Below are positions 51,988-61,773 of a stretch of DNA of 64,000 nt, piece by piece. The stretch spans positions 124,001 through 188,000 of the forward strand of contig NZ_JAFY01000007.1 of assembly GCF_000526375.1 (NCBI RefSeq), in the 5' to 3' direction. The notes under the pieces are model-generated. The model had not been told where the DNA came from and ran no database searches. It saw only the letters and a program-made list of their open reading frames with translations. Positions within the stretch are counted from its first letter, which is position 1. Every line of letters begins with the position of its first letter. This DNA comes from Aminiphilus circumscriptus DSM 16581. Its GTDB lineage: Bacteria > Synergistota > Synergistia > Synergistales > Aminiphilaceae. Made by a program: the position numbers and the translations under genes.

Positions 51988-52857
51988 ATGGTACGTACAG
52001 TACGCGTCGGTTCCGTCGAGATCGGTTCGGGGAAGCTCGCGATCCTCGCAGGTCCCTGCGTCCTCGAGAGTTACAATCTCGCCCTTTCCGTGGCGGAGAC
52101 GGTCCGGGACATCTGTGCTCGTCTTGACCTGGGCTATATCTTCAAGGCCTCCTTCGACAAGGCGAACCGGACGTCTGGCGCAGGATTTCGTGGCCCCGGC
52201 ATCGAGGAGGGGCTTGCCATGCTCGGCAAAATCCGGGAGATGGCGGGTGTTCCCGTGTTGACGGACATCCACGAGCCTTGGCACGCAGCAATCGCCGCGG
52301 AAACGGTGGATCTGCTCCAGATCCCCGCCTTTCTCTGCAGACAGACCGATCTCGTGATGGCCGCCGCGAGGACGGGAAAACCCGTGAACATCAAGAAAGC
52401 CCAGTTTCTCGCCCCGGAGGACATGGCCGCCGTGGTGGGCAAGTGCGCCGAAACGGGCAACGAAAACCTGCTTCTCTGCGAACGGGGAACCACCTTCGGC
52501 TATCGCAATCTCGTGGTGGACATGCGCTCGCTTGCGGTGATGCGAACCCTCGGCTATCCTCTCGTCTTCGATGCGACCCACAGCGTGCAGATGCCGGGAG
52601 GACAGGGTACCTCCAGCGGCGGCGACCGGCGTTTCGTGCTTCCCCTTGCCCGGGCGGCGGCGGCGGTAGGAATCGATGCCCTCTTTCTGGAGACGCACCC
52701 CGACCCGGACAAAGCACTGAGCGACGGTCCCAACATGATCGCCCTGGCGGACCTAGAGGCGCTTCTCCGACAGGTCAAGGCGGTGTTCGACACGAGCCGG
52801 CAGCTCGGTTTCGTGGGACTTCCGTCTGCGGGAACGCCCTTCGGGGGGCGTGAATGA
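51988..52857 (+). CDS. kdsA: 3-deoxy-D-manno-octulosonic acid 8-phosphate synthase KdsA
   Basis: A 289-residue TIM-barrel aldolase: [81 protein letters not shown] and [12 protein letters not shown]. It condenses arabinose 5-phosphate and phosphoenolpyruvate. Cys at AGPCVLE marks the metal-dependent form. ATG 51988 follows GGAGAGGAG; coupled to kdsD by ATGA. Confidence 0.95.
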   Translation: MVRTVRVGSVEIGSGKLAILAGPCVLESYNLALSVAETVRDICARLDLGYIFKASFDKANRTSGAGFRGPGIEEGLAMLGKIREMAGVPVLTDIHEPWHAAIAAETVDLLQIPAFLCRQTDLVMAAARTGKPVNIKKAQFLAPEDMAAVVGKCAETGNENLLLCERGTTFGYRNLVVDMRSLAVMRTLGYPLVFDATHSVQMPGGQGTSSGGDRRFVLPLARAAAAVGIDALFLETHPDPDKALSDGPNMIALADLEALLRQVKAVFDTSRQLGFVGLPSAGTPFGGRE

Positions 52858-53897
52858 TGCGGGAAGCGGAGACCAGGGTGCAGGAGGAGGCGTGCACGTT
52901 GCCGAGGGAACGGCGTGGTCCGGACCTCTCCGGAGAGGAGCTTCTCGCCGTGGGGCGTGGCGTGCTGCGCCGCGAGGCGGAGGAGCTGCTGCGTGCGAGC
53001 GAGCGCGTGAGTGAAGAACTTGTCCGTGCGGCCCGCCTCATTCATGCCTGCACGGGGCGGCTCGTCGTGACGGGACTGGGCAAATCGGGACTGGTGGGAC
53101 GAAAGATCGCCTCCACCTTTGCCTCTCTAGGAACGCCCGCTCTCTTTCTCCATGCCGCCGAGGGAGCCCACGGGGATCTCGGCATGGTCTGCCGGGACGA
53201 CGTGGGGCTTTTCTTGAGCAACAGCGGCGAAACCCGGGAAGTGCTCGAACTGCTCCCCTATTTCCGGCGCCTCGGCGCTCCCGTGATCGCCATGACCGGA
53301 GTCGCCTCGTCCAGATTGGGAGAGGGTGCGGACATCCGGATCGATTCGGGGGTTCTCCGCGAGGCGGACCCCCTTGGACTGGCTCCCACGAGCAGCACGA
53401 CGCTCCAGCTGGCCCTGGGGGATGCCCTTGCGGGCATGGTGACGGAACTGCGTGGTCTCAGACAGGAGGATTTCGCCCTCTTTCATCCCGGCGGAAGCTT
53501 GGGAAAGCGGCTTCTGCTCCGGGTGTGCGATGTCATGGCGGGAGGCGACAAACTGCCCGTCGTGTCCGAGGACACGCCCGTTCGGGAGGCCCTTTTCGAG
53601 ATCACGAGCAAAGGCTATGGTGCTACCTGCGTGGTTTCCTCCCGGAAAACCCTTTCGGGCATCTTCACCGACGGAGATCTCCGCCGGCTTGTGGAGCGGC
53701 GGGGGCTTCAGGCGATGGAGCTTCCCATCGGCGCGGTCATGACGAAATCGCCCCGGACGATCTCTCCCCAGAAACTCGCCGCCGAAGCAGTGTTGCTCAT
53801 GGAGCGGAGCGAGGTCTCCGTTCTCGTGGTCGTCTCCGAGGAGTGTCCCGTGGGCGTGGTGCACCTTCACGACCTGCTCAAGGCGGGCATTGCCTGA
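52854..53897 (+). CDS. kdsD: Arabinose-5-phosphate isomerase KdsD (KpsF/GutQ family)
   Basis: A 347-residue protein with an N-terminal SIS domain ([60 protein letters not shown]) and two C-terminal CBS domains (about 215-345; [11 protein letters not shown]). It supplies arabinose 5-phosphate to KdsA, encoded just upstream. Confidence 0.93.
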   Translation: MMREAETRVQEEACTLPRERRGPDLSGEELLAVGRGVLRREAEELLRASERVSEELVRAARLIHACTGRLVVTGLGKSGLVGRKIASTFASLGTPALFLHAAEGAHGDLGMVCRDDVGLFLSNSGETREVLELLPYFRRLGAPVIAMTGVASSRLGEGADIRIDSGVLREADPLGLAPTSSTTLQLALGDALAGMVTELRGLRQEDFALFHPGGSLGKRLLLRVCDVMAGGDKLPVVSEDTPVREALFEITSKGYGATCVVSSRKTLSGIFTDGDLRRLVERRGLQAMELPIGAVMTKSPRTISPQKLAAEAVLLMERSEVSVLVVVSEECPVGVVHLHDLLKAGIA

Positions 53898-53904
53898 AAC
53901 GGAC

Positions 53905-55236
53905 ATGGCGCGTCGGGAGGAGCGGATTGCCGCGACGGGAGGAGAATGGAAAAATCGGGCGTTGCTCGCTGCGTACCGAGGATGTCTTTCCCTGGCGTAT
54001 GCGGCGGGATTTCCCTATCTTGCGCGGCGGTACCGCGAGGGGCTTGCGGAGCGCCGGGGCTTTCTCCCCGAACCGCTGTGTCGTCTGGGAACGGAGCGTC
54101 CTCTCTGGATTCATGCCGTTTCCGTCGGAGAGGTGCAGGCTGCGTCCCCTTTCATCGCGGCAGCGCGAGAGAGCGGTTTTTCCGCGCCTCTCGTGCTTTC
54201 CACAACGACTCCCACGGGGAGAACCATGGCGGAACGTCTTGTCGGCCCTGCGGCGGACGCACTCTTCTACTATCCCTGGGATGTGCCGCGCATTGTCCGG
54301 CGTGCTGTGTCCGCGCTGCGACCGAGGGGTTATGTGGCCATGGAAACGGAGGTGTGGCCGGAACTGCTTGGACAGCTCGACGAAAGGGGGATTCCGCTCT
54401 TTCTCGTGAACGGACGTCTTTCGGAACGCACCTTCCGAAAGGCCTTGCGGTGGCGTTCGTTTTGGAGTATGTTGCTCAACCGGTTCACGCTGCTGCTCTT
54501 TCGGGAGGAGGAGGACGGAGAGAAGGCGCGTTTCCTGGGAGTGGATCCCGAACGGATTCATGTTGTGGGCGATGCCAAGGTGGAAGCGCTCCTTCGGAGA
54601 CGGGACAAAGGGCCCTTCTCCCTTCCCTCCGCGCCGCCGCCGGGAGGTCCCGTTTTTGTCGCGGGAAGTACTCACGAAGGCGAAGAGGAGATTGTGCTCG
54701 ACGCGTTTCGCCGGGTGCGGAGGATTCTGTCCGATGCCAGGCTCGTGCTCGTGCCTCGCCATCCCGAGAGAGCGGAGGCGATCCTGACGCTTCTGAGGAC
54801 CCGAAACGAAGAGAGAGGAGAGGCGCTGAAAAGCGAGCGTCTTTCCCAATGTGACCTTTCCGCTTCCTGGACTATACTGGTGGTGGATCGCGTGGGTGTT
54901 CTTTTCGAGGTCTACCGCTGGGGGCGAAGTGCCTTCGTGGGAGGGAGTCTTGTGCCCAGGGGAGGACAGAACCTGCTGGAACCCGCCGCATGGGGCGTTC
55001 CGGTGCAGCACGGCCCCTTTGTGGAGGATTTTGCCGCCGCAGCGGAAAAGCTTGGGCGGCTGGGGATGGCGCAGACGGTCCGGAACGCGGAGGAACTCGC
55101 CGCGGCGTGGACAGGGTGTGGTGGACCCGGGGCGGAAAAGCGACGGAGCGACTTGTGCCGCGCTTTTTTCGACGAGGAAGGGCACGCCGCGTCGAGGGCG
55201 TGGAAACTTGTCTCGGAGCGGCTCGTGTCGGAATGA
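53905..55236 (+). CDS. waaA: Kdo transferase WaaA (KdtA)
   Basis: A 443-residue GT30 transferase: PLWIHAVSVGEVQAASPFI, STTTPTGRTMAERL, YYPWDVPRIVRRAV, YVAMETEVWPELLGQL, LVNGRLSERTFRK, VFVAGSTHEGEEEIVLDAF and FVGGSLVPRGGQNLLEPAAWG. It transfers Kdo (or Kdo8N) to lipid A precursors. ATG 53905 is chosen over TTG 53890, which overlaps kdsD. Confidence 0.92.
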   Translation: MARREERIAATGGEWKNRALLAAYRGCLSLAYAAGFPYLARRYREGLAERRGFLPEPLCRLGTERPLWIHAVSVGEVQAASPFIAAARESGFSAPLVLSTTTPTGRTMAERLVGPAADALFYYPWDVPRIVRRAVSALRPRGYVAMETEVWPELLGQLDERGIPLFLVNGRLSERTFRKALRWRSFWSMLLNRFTLLLFREEEDGEKARFLGVDPERIHVVGDAKVEALLRRRDKGPFSLPSAPPPGGPVFVAGSTHEGEEEIVLDAFRRVRRILSDARLVLVPRHPERAEAILTLLRTRNEERGEALKSERLSQCDLSASWTILVVDRVGVLFEVYRWGRSAFVGGSLVPRGGQNLLEPAAWGVPVQHGPFVEDFAAAAEKLGRLGMAQTVRNAEELAAAWTGCGGPGAEKRRSDLCRAFFDEEGHAASRAWKLVSERLVSE

Positions 55237-55297
55237 AACGGAACGAAGAAGTGTTTTGCGTCTGTGGCAACGACGAGGACGATTCAGGAGGGGCACG

Positions 55298-56518
55298 GTG
55301 GTCGAAGGTGTTCCCTCTCATGACGAGGTGATGGAAGTGCAGTGTGGAGGGGCAACAAAGAGTTTTGCCATGTCTCTGGCGGGAAAGGCCCAATTCGGGC
55401 CGGGCGTTTCGAGGAATGTGGGAGAGATCGCGCGAAAACTGGGTGTTTCAAGTGCCGTGCTGGTGACGGATGCCACGATGGAACAGCTCGGCATGGCGGA
55501 GCGTATTTCCGGATATCTCCACGATGCCGGGGTGGAATGCTGTATTTTTGCCGGGGTCGAACCCGAACCCTCGGTGGAAACCACCGATGCCGTGGCAGAA
55601 CTGGCCAGGGAGCACGACTGTCGTCTCGTGGTCGGACTTGGCGGAGGAAGCTGTATGGATGTGGCCAAGGCGGTGAGCGTGCTCATCACCAACATGGGAT
55701 CTGCGGCACAGTACCAGGGGCTCGGACTCGTGCCCAACAAGGGCGTTCCCAAGATCATGATTCCCACCACGGCAGGGACGGGATCGGAGGTCACCTTCAC
55801 GGCGGTGCTCATCCGCAAGAGCGATGGTGTCAAGGGAGGCATCAACGACGAGAAACTTTTTCCCGACTTCAGTCTTCTCGATCCCGAGCTGACGCTTTCC
55901 ATGCCTCCCTGCGTGACCGCCACCACGGGAATGGATGCCCTGACGCATGCGCTTGAGGCCTATACCGGACGAAACGCCTCACCGTTCAGCGATCTCCTGG
56001 CCGAGGCGGCCCTTGCCCGCATCGGCAGATTCCTCCGGGTGGCCACGTGGAACGGCCATGACCTGGAGGCCCGGAGCGAAATGCTCCTTGCTTCCTATTA
56101 TGCGGGAGGGGCTCTCGCGAACGCTGGCGTTGGCGCCTGTCACGCCCTGGCCTATCCTCTGGGGGGCATGTTCGGCGTGGGGCACGGCATGGCGAACGCA
56201 CTGCTCATTCCCTACGTCGCCCGGTACAACGCGCTCTCCCGTCCCGAAAAATACGCGGCTGCGGCGGCCTTCCTCGATGCTGGGGCGGAGGAGCTGCCTC
56301 TGCGGGACCAGGCCCTTGCCTGCGCGGACGTTCTGGACGAATTCGTGGCCGATCTCGAATTACCGAGCACCCTCAAGGCACTGAAGGCGGGCATCACGGC
56401 GGAACACTTCCCCGAAATGGCCGAAAAGGCCATGGGCGTGGCCCGTCCGATGGAGAACAACCCGCGGCCCATGACCAAGGAGAGCTGCGTGGCACTGTAC
56501 AAGGAGGCGATGGAGTAA
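55298..56518 (+). CDS. kdnB: Iron-type dehydrogenase, probable Kdo 8-dehydrogenase KdnB
   Basis: A 406-residue group III alcohol dehydrogenase. The NAD site appears as VVGLGGGSCMDVAKAVSVLI; IPTTAGTGSEVTFTAVL follows; metal ligands are Asp and His in GMDALTHALEAYTG, His in GACHALAYPLGGMFG and His in GVGHGMANALLIPYV, all present. GTG 55298, after AGGAGGGG, is chosen. Many substrates are possible for this family, but the gene lies right after kdsBAD-waaA and overlaps an aminotransferase like KdnA, as in Shewanella, where KdnB oxidises Kdo at C8 before amination. The function is therefore inferred from context. Confidence 0.78.
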   Translation: MVEGVPSHDEVMEVQCGGATKSFAMSLAGKAQFGPGVSRNVGEIARKLGVSSAVLVTDATMEQLGMAERISGYLHDAGVECCIFAGVEPEPSVETTDAVAELAREHDCRLVVGLGGGSCMDVAKAVSVLITNMGSAAQYQGLGLVPNKGVPKIMIPTTAGTGSEVTFTAVLIRKSDGVKGGINDEKLFPDFSLLDPELTLSMPPCVTATTGMDALTHALEAYTGRNASPFSDLLAEAALARIGRFLRVATWNGHDLEARSEMLLASYYAGGALANAGVGACHALAYPLGGMFGVGHGMANALLIPYVARYNALSRPEKYAAAAAFLDAGAEELPLRDQALACADVLDEFVADLELPSTLKALKAGITAEHFPEMAEKAMGVARPMENNPRPMTKESCVALYKEAME

Positions 56519-57726
56519 TGCCTGGCTTCGAACTGTTCGACCAGAGAGAGATCGACGCCGTCGCGGACGTGATCAACCGCAAGATGGTGCACCGCTATTC
56601 GTTCGTGAACTGCCGGGACGAGATCTACAAGGTGGAGGAATTCGAGAACGCCGTGGCGGAGAAGGTGGGGGCGAAACATTGCCTTGCCGTGTCCAACGGC
56701 ACCGCCTCCCTCTATGTGGCCCTCAAGGCCTGCGGAATCAATCCCGGGGACGAGATCATCACCACGCCCTTCACCTTCATCGCCAGTGTCGAGGCCATTC
56801 TCGAGTGCGGCGCAGTGCCTGTCCTCGCCGAGATCGACGAGAGCCTCAACCTCGACCCCACCGTGGTGGAGGAGTTCATCACCGACCGGACCCGGGCCAT
56901 CATGCCCGTGCACATGTTCGGCGGTGCCGCGGACATGGAGGCCTTCAGGACCATCACCCGGGAAAACGGACTCGCCCTCTTCGAGGACAGTTGCCAGGCC
57001 ATGGGCGCCACCTACGGGGGCAGGTGGTGCGGAACCTGCGGCAGCACGTGGGGAACCTACAGCCTCGACCCCTACAAGGTGCTCACCGTGGGTGAGGGCG
57101 GCCTCATCGTCACCGACGACGAGGACCTCTATCGGAAGATGGAATACTACCACGACCACGGTCACAAACATGACAAGACCATCGATCGGGGCGCGGAGAA
57201 GAAGGCCTGTCTGGGGTTCAACTTCCGCATGAGCGAAATACAGGGCGCCCTCGGCCTCGTGCAGCTCTCGAAGCTCGATGGCGCTGTCGAGGCGTTGCGG
57301 AAAAACCGGACTCGCGTGCTCGACGCGGTGGGAAACGTGCACGGTCTGGCGGTACGGCGCAGTGCAGATCCCGAGGGTGAACTCGCCACGCAGCTCGTGT
57401 TCCTGCTGCCCACTCCCCAGACGGCCCGCCGTTTCCAGAAGGCCGCGAAAGAGGCTGGCATGGGATGCGGCATTCTCGAGGACAACACGTGGCACTATGC
57501 CCGCCACTGGGACACGTTGCGGGACGGTGCGACCTACAGCCGCATCCGTTGTCCCTACGACTGCCCTCTCACGGAAAGCATGCCCCTCTATCGCCCCAAC
57601 GAATGGCCCCAGACCCAGGAAATTCTCAGCCGGGCCGCGGTCTTCGGCATCGACATCGTCATGTCCGACGAGAAGATCGAGAGCATGGCCAAGGCTATCG
57701 CCGCCGGAGCCCGGGCGGCCCTGTAG
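56518..57726 (+). CDS. kdnA: DegT/DnrJ/EryC1-type aminotransferase, probable 8-amino-Kdo synthase KdnA
   Basis: A 402-residue PLP enzyme beginning MPGFELFDQREIDAVADVI, with AVSNGTASLYVALKACGI, TPFTFIASVEAILECGAVP, EDSCQAMGATYGG and the PLP-lysine motif YSLDPYKVLTVGEGGLIV, then GFNFRMSEIQGALGLVQLSK. The start and layout closely resemble Shewanella KdnA as I remember it, which makes 8-amino-3,8-dideoxy-manno-octulosonate. It overlaps kdnB by one base. Alternative: another sugar aminotransferase of the family. Confidence 0.8.
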   Translation: MPGFELFDQREIDAVADVINRKMVHRYSFVNCRDEIYKVEEFENAVAEKVGAKHCLAVSNGTASLYVALKACGINPGDEIITTPFTFIASVEAILECGAVPVLAEIDESLNLDPTVVEEFITDRTRAIMPVHMFGGAADMEAFRTITRENGLALFEDSCQAMGATYGGRWCGTCGSTWGTYSLDPYKVLTVGEGGLIVTDDEDLYRKMEYYHDHGHKHDKTIDRGAEKKACLGFNFRMSEIQGALGLVQLSKLDGAVEALRKNRTRVLDAVGNVHGLAVRRSADPEGELATQLVFLLPTPQTARRFQKAAKEAGMGCGILEDNTWHYARHWDTLRDGATYSRIRCPYDCPLTESMPLYRPNEWPQTQEILSRAAVFGIDIVMSDEKIESMAKAIAAGARAAL

Positions 57727-57811
57727 CGAATCGGTCCGCACGGAGTGGGGCCCCCTGCCGTTTCATGTCCCTGTCCTTCGGGGGTTCCACCTTCCGGCGG
57801 AATGCGACGTC

Positions 57812-59332
57812 ATGAGACACGCCCTCGATGCGATCGTCCTCCTCAGCGACGGCATACGCGGACACCTTCACCAGAGCCGGGGTGTCGCCCACTGGCTTTC
57901 CGGTGCGGCGGGAGTTCCCGTCTTCGAGATGGAAGTCCCTCGTTTTTCAGGGGTGCGTCGCCTCTGGATCCTCAAGATAGCCCCGCACTTTTTCGCATGG
58001 AGGCGAACGCCCGAGGCTCGGAGGAAGAGCGCCTGCGCCTGGCTTCATCTCGCCGGCCGTTTTGCGGAAAGAGACCTCTTTCCCGCGGAACTTCTGGAGG
58101 CGGTTCGCCGCCACCTGAAAGAAGGCGGTGGAGAGTCCTTTTTGGGGGCAATCGCGCCGAACGAAGACGAAAACAAAATGGACGTGAAAGACGGCGACGG
58201 AGTTGTGACATCCCTGCCGCCCCCGGCGGAACGACCGGTGAAGCGCATTCTCTTCCTTTCCGCCGGAAGCGCCGCGGCGCCTTTTTGCCTTGCCCTGGCC
58301 CGGAGCTGTGAGGGCTTTTTCCCCGGTGTTGAGGGAGTGTCCTGTACGCTCATGACGCCCTCGGGGCTTGGTATTGCCCCCTTCGATGCGGCTCTCGTCC
58401 CCGAACACGATCTTTCGGGTGTCCCCACCCGATTCGGTGCACGCGGAAACGCCCCGGAGGGAAAGCACGGCCCCTTTCTTTGCGTCACCCTCGGCGCTCC
58501 CAACGCGATCGTCCCGGAAAACCTGGAGACGGCGTCGGAGGAGCTTCTGCGCCGTTTTCCGCCGAGCGTTCCGGAATCGCCACGCTGGGGGATCCTTCTT
58601 GGCGGTGACGACGGCAACTACAGGGTGTCCGCCTCATGGGTTCGAGATACCCTGGGCGCTCTTTTCGAACGTGCCCGCCGGGAGAACGCGACGCTGTACG
58701 TCACCACCTCCCGCCGCACCTCCCCCGAAGCGGAGAATGCGCTGACCCAGCTTGCGGAAGCATACGCGCCAACGGTCTCCATGCTCCTCCTCGCGTCGAA
58801 AGATCCCTGGAACCCCGTTCCGGGCATGCTCGGCGCGGCGCAGCGCGTCTTCTGCACGGAGGATTCGGTCTCCATGGTCTCCGAAGCGGTCACGGCGGGG
58901 CATCGGGTCGTTCTTCTCCGGGTGGAGCGACGGAAGAGCCTCGTCGCCTTTCTGAACGGACTCCGAAATCTCCTGGCCCGGGCCGGTTGGGGCGTCTCTT
59001 TGGCGGGGCCAGCCCGATTCGATGCGTTGTTTCGGCGCATGGAGGAAGCAAAGCTGCTCATGGTCTTTCCCTCCGCGACGGATGCCCGGGAGGCTTTTTG
59101 GCGGGCAGACACTTCCGAAGGCCGGCTTCGAACGACTTTTTGCCCGGAGTGCAAGGAGTTCACCTCGAAGGAAGAACGAAGCGGGGACTTCAACGAGGCC
59201 CGTCGTGCGGCGGAGCTTCTGCTCGCGTACCTCGCGGGAAAGGAAGAAAAACGACGGCTCCTGAGCTGCGATGCCTCCAGGGGTGTGCACACTGCGTTTT
59301 CGTCCGCGTTTCGGAGGAGGTCCGATCTTTGA
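57812..59332 (+). CDS. ELM1-like GT-B family protein
   Basis: A 506-residue protein resembling the bacterial mitochondrial fission ELM1 family (PF06258): start VLLSDGIRGHLHQSRGVAHW, then VTLGAPNAIVPENL, WGILLGGDDGNYRVSASWV, LYVTTSRRTSPEAE and FCTEDSVSMVSEAVTAGHRV. The fold is GT-B-like and members often sit in LPS loci, presumably as glycosyltransferases; activity is not established. The ATG at 57812 has only a weak ribosome binding site. Confidence 0.7.
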   Translation: MRHALDAIVLLSDGIRGHLHQSRGVAHWLSGAAGVPVFEMEVPRFSGVRRLWILKIAPHFFAWRRTPEARRKSACAWLHLAGRFAERDLFPAELLEAVRRHLKEGGGESFLGAIAPNEDENKMDVKDGDGVVTSLPPPAERPVKRILFLSAGSAAAPFCLALARSCEGFFPGVEGVSCTLMTPSGLGIAPFDAALVPEHDLSGVPTRFGARGNAPEGKHGPFLCVTLGAPNAIVPENLETASEELLRRFPPSVPESPRWGILLGGDDGNYRVSASWVRDTLGALFERARRENATLYVTTSRRTSPEAENALTQLAEAYAPTVSMLLLASKDPWNPVPGMLGAAQRVFCTEDSVSMVSEAVTAGHRVVLLRVERRKSLVAFLNGLRNLLARAGWGVSLAGPARFDALFRRMEEAKLLMVFPSATDAREAFWRADTSEGRLRTTFCPECKEFTSKEERSGDFNEARRAAELLLAYLAGKEEKRRLLSCDASRGVHTAFSSAFRRRSDL

Positions 59333-59378
59333 GAAAACCGGGTTCGAAAACGCTCTTCAGGAGAGGAGGGAAGCCCTC

Positions 59379-60491
59379 ATGCGCATTCTTTTCTGTTCCG
59401 ACGCGTTGATCGTCGATGGAGTCACCTCTTTTGTGCTCCATCTGGCGGTGACGCTCCGAAAAGGTGGGCACCGGGTCGCGGTGCTGGGCCGCTGGGCCGG
59501 AAAGGGCTTTCAATCGCGGCTTCGGGAGCACGGTGTGGAGATTATCCAGTGTCTTTCTCCGACGGTGGGCAACGCATGGTTCGACCGAAAGGCCGCGGCG
59601 TTTGCCCCTGAGGTGATCGTCACCGACTCGCGGAGATCCTTTCCGTTGGCGGTGCGGCTCAAGCGTGTCACGGGCGCCAAGGTCTTCACGTTTTTTCTCG
59701 ACCATCTGGAGAAAACGGACAGGAAAGGGCGGGATGTCCCTTCGCTCATTGCGGGAAGCGATGCCTGGCTCTCGGCGGAGCCTCCCATTCTGGAGCGCCT
59801 TGAGGAAATTCCTACCCCCTTTCCCAAGTTTCTGCTCCGGCGGCCTCTTGTCCATATGGTGACGCCGACTCCGCTTCGAGCGAGGGAACCGTTCCGGGTT
59901 CTCTGCTTCGGTCGGTTGAGCGGCTATAAATCCGCGGGGCCTTGGGCGCTCATGAATGACGCGCTGGCGTTGAAAAAAGAGATTCCCTCGCTGCAACTCG
60001 TTTTTGTCGGCGGAGGATGGAGGAGTGCGCTCTTCCGTTTCGCCGCCTTCCGAGCGAACCTGGATGCGGGCGAACGCTTTATTCGTGTGGCGGGAACGCA
60101 GACGGATCCGAATCCCTGGTTCGAAGAGGCCACACTTGTCTGTGCCGGATCGACTTCCGCAGTGGAAGCCGCGTTGGCCTTCCGCCCGGTGGTCGTCTTC
60201 ACGGGATTCTGGATCGGCCTGTTGACGCCGGAAAAGCTCGATGCCGCGTTCGCCTCCTATTTCGGTGAACGGAGTGGAACCATTTCAGTGCGGCAACATC
60301 CCGAGCTGCTTTCGGCGGAGATCCGAAAAGTTTACGGGGAGTGGGAACAGGGAAGAATGGAAGAGATGGTGCGAATCGTGCGACAGCAGGTCATGCCCTC
60401 TTTCGACGATGCCTCGACTGTTGAGGAATTCGAGAGAATCTGTCGGATCGTGACGGACGGAGCGGGAGCTTCGGGGAGCATGGCGTCGTGA
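59379..60491 (+). CDS. Probable GT-B glycosyltransferase
   Basis: A 370-residue protein opening MRILFCSDALIVDGVTSFVL, typical of GT4-like enzymes, with a mid-protein FRVLCFGRLSGYKSAGPWAL and a C-terminal GSTSAVEAALAFRPVVVF nucleotide-sugar region. The ATG follows GAGAGGAGG. Precise donor and acceptor unknown; the context is LPS core or O-antigen assembly. Coupled to the next gene by GTGA. Confidence 0.72.
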   Translation: MRILFCSDALIVDGVTSFVLHLAVTLRKGGHRVAVLGRWAGKGFQSRLREHGVEIIQCLSPTVGNAWFDRKAAAFAPEVIVTDSRRSFPLAVRLKRVTGAKVFTFFLDHLEKTDRKGRDVPSLIAGSDAWLSAEPPILERLEEIPTPFPKFLLRRPLVHMVTPTPLRAREPFRVLCFGRLSGYKSAGPWALMNDALALKKEIPSLQLVFVGGGWRSALFRFAAFRANLDAGERFIRVAGTQTDPNPWFEEATLVCAGSTSAVEAALAFRPVVVFTGFWIGLLTPEKLDAAFASYFGERSGTISVRQHPELLSAEIRKVYGEWEQGRMEEMVRIVRQQVMPSFDDASTVEEFERICRIVTDGAGASGSMAS

Positions 60492-61576
60492 ACGTGGCCT
60501 TGCTTCTTCCGGAATTCGAGGAGGGGGGCGTGGAGCGTCACGTCCTTTGGCTCGCTCAGGGATTGTCCGGGCGCGGTCTCGGCGTGACCGTGATCTCCCG
60601 GGGGGGCAAGCTGGTGGGGGAACTCCCCGAAAAGGTGCCTCATGTCGGTCTGCCCGTACACGCGAAGAACCCCGTCACAGCCGTTACGGCAGCGCTGCGG
60701 ATCGCCCGTATGGCCCGAAGGGGAGAGTGCCATCTTCTTCACGCCCATTCCCGCGTGCCCGCCTTCGTCGCCTGGTGGGCATCGGCCTTTTCCGGAATTC
60801 CCTGGATCATGACCTGCCACGCCCGGTATTCGAAAAATGCAGGACTTCTTCCACTCCGTCGGGCGGATGGCGCAATTTGTGTGAGCGAGACCGTTCGGAA
60901 CCATCTCCAGGAATTTCTGCCGGAAAGAACGACCGTCATTCCGGGAGGCATTCCCCTGTCCCGCGGAGAAGGGCCTTTCTCCGGGGAGGTCGATGCGGAA
61001 GGACCGAATCCGGGTCGTCGCGGAGATGTTCCACGCAGGTGCCGCCTGCTTTTCGTTGGACGCCTGACCCGGGTCAAGGGAATCGCCTTTCTTCTGGATC
61101 TCCTTGCACGAGACGATCTCTCCGGAAGAGCCTGGTCGTTGGACATCGTCGGGGATGGTCCTCTCCGGAACGAGTTGTTCCGCCTCGTTTCCGAAAAGGG
61201 GATGGCGAATCGGGTGACCTTTCACGGCTTTCGGGAGGATGTGGAAAGCTTCCTCGTCCGGTGCGACTGCCTGCTGTTTCCTTCCCTGGACGAGGGCATG
61301 GGACTCGTCCTCGCCCAAGCGTTGGCTGCCGGAATTCCCGTCCTGGCATCGGACCTCCCTGCCGTGAGGGAGCTCGTCGCCGACGTGGATTTTCTTGTCC
61401 CGGCGGGAGATGCCGATGCGTGGAGTTCCCGTCTGCGCACGGGACTTGACGGAGGAGTTTTTCCCGTCCTGGCTGCACGAAGAACGTTTTCTCTGGACGA
61501 GATGTGCGACCGCACGGTGACCTTTTATGACACGGTTCTCTCGCCTGGGGCGAAAAAAGGAATCCGCACGGAATAA
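60488..61576 (+). CDS. Family 4 glycosyltransferase
   Basis: A 362-residue GT4 enzyme: LLPEFEEGGVERHVLWLAQGL at the start with one extra residue range, LLHAHSRVPAFVAWWAS, CRLLFVGRLTRVKGIAFLL, LDIVGDGPLRNELFRL, VTFHGFREDVESFL and the E-x7-E region PSLDEGMGLVLAQALAAG. Retaining transferase for LPS sugars, specificity unknown. An insertion sequence remnant follows it. Confidence 0.85.
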   Translation: MNVALLLPEFEEGGVERHVLWLAQGLSGRGLGVTVISRGGKLVGELPEKVPHVGLPVHAKNPVTAVTAALRIARMARRGECHLLHAHSRVPAFVAWWASAFSGIPWIMTCHARYSKNAGLLPLRRADGAICVSETVRNHLQEFLPERTTVIPGGIPLSRGEGPFSGEVDAEGPNPGRRGDVPRRCRLLFVGRLTRVKGIAFLLDLLARDDLSGRAWSLDIVGDGPLRNELFRLVSEKGMANRVTFHGFREDVESFLVRCDCLLFPSLDEGMGLVLAQALAAGIPVLASDLPAVRELVADVDFLVPAGDADAWSSRLRTGLDGGVFPVLAARRTFSLDEMCDRTVTFYDTVLSPGAKKGIRTE

Positions 61577-61597
61577 AACGGAACTTGGATTGTCGAG

Positions 61598-61700
61598 TCA
61601 AACGCAACGGAGGTGGAGCCAGCTCCCGATAGACCTCCGCCGGAGTGCGCCATCCGAGGCACTTTCGTGGCCTGTTGTTGAGGAGCGATATGGCGGTACA
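61598..61700 (-). pseudogene. IS30-family transposase C-terminal remnant
   Basis: The minus strand encodes AISLLNNRPRKCLGWRTPAE, then VYRELAP; NNRPRKCLGxRTPxEV is the characteristic end of IS30-family transposases. An upstream FPK tripeptide may be the remains of the usual FFPKGT motif, with the intervening 20 or so residues lost. No start, no DDE core and no clear inverted repeats are visible, so only a decayed 3' fragment survives in the 197-bp gap between two glycosyltransferase genes. Confidence 0.75.
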
Positions 61701-61773
61701 CATGACCTTCGGGAATGGGAGCGGAACAGCTCCGGTTCGCGTACCGGTTTTTGTCGCGGAAAGGGATGGAAGC

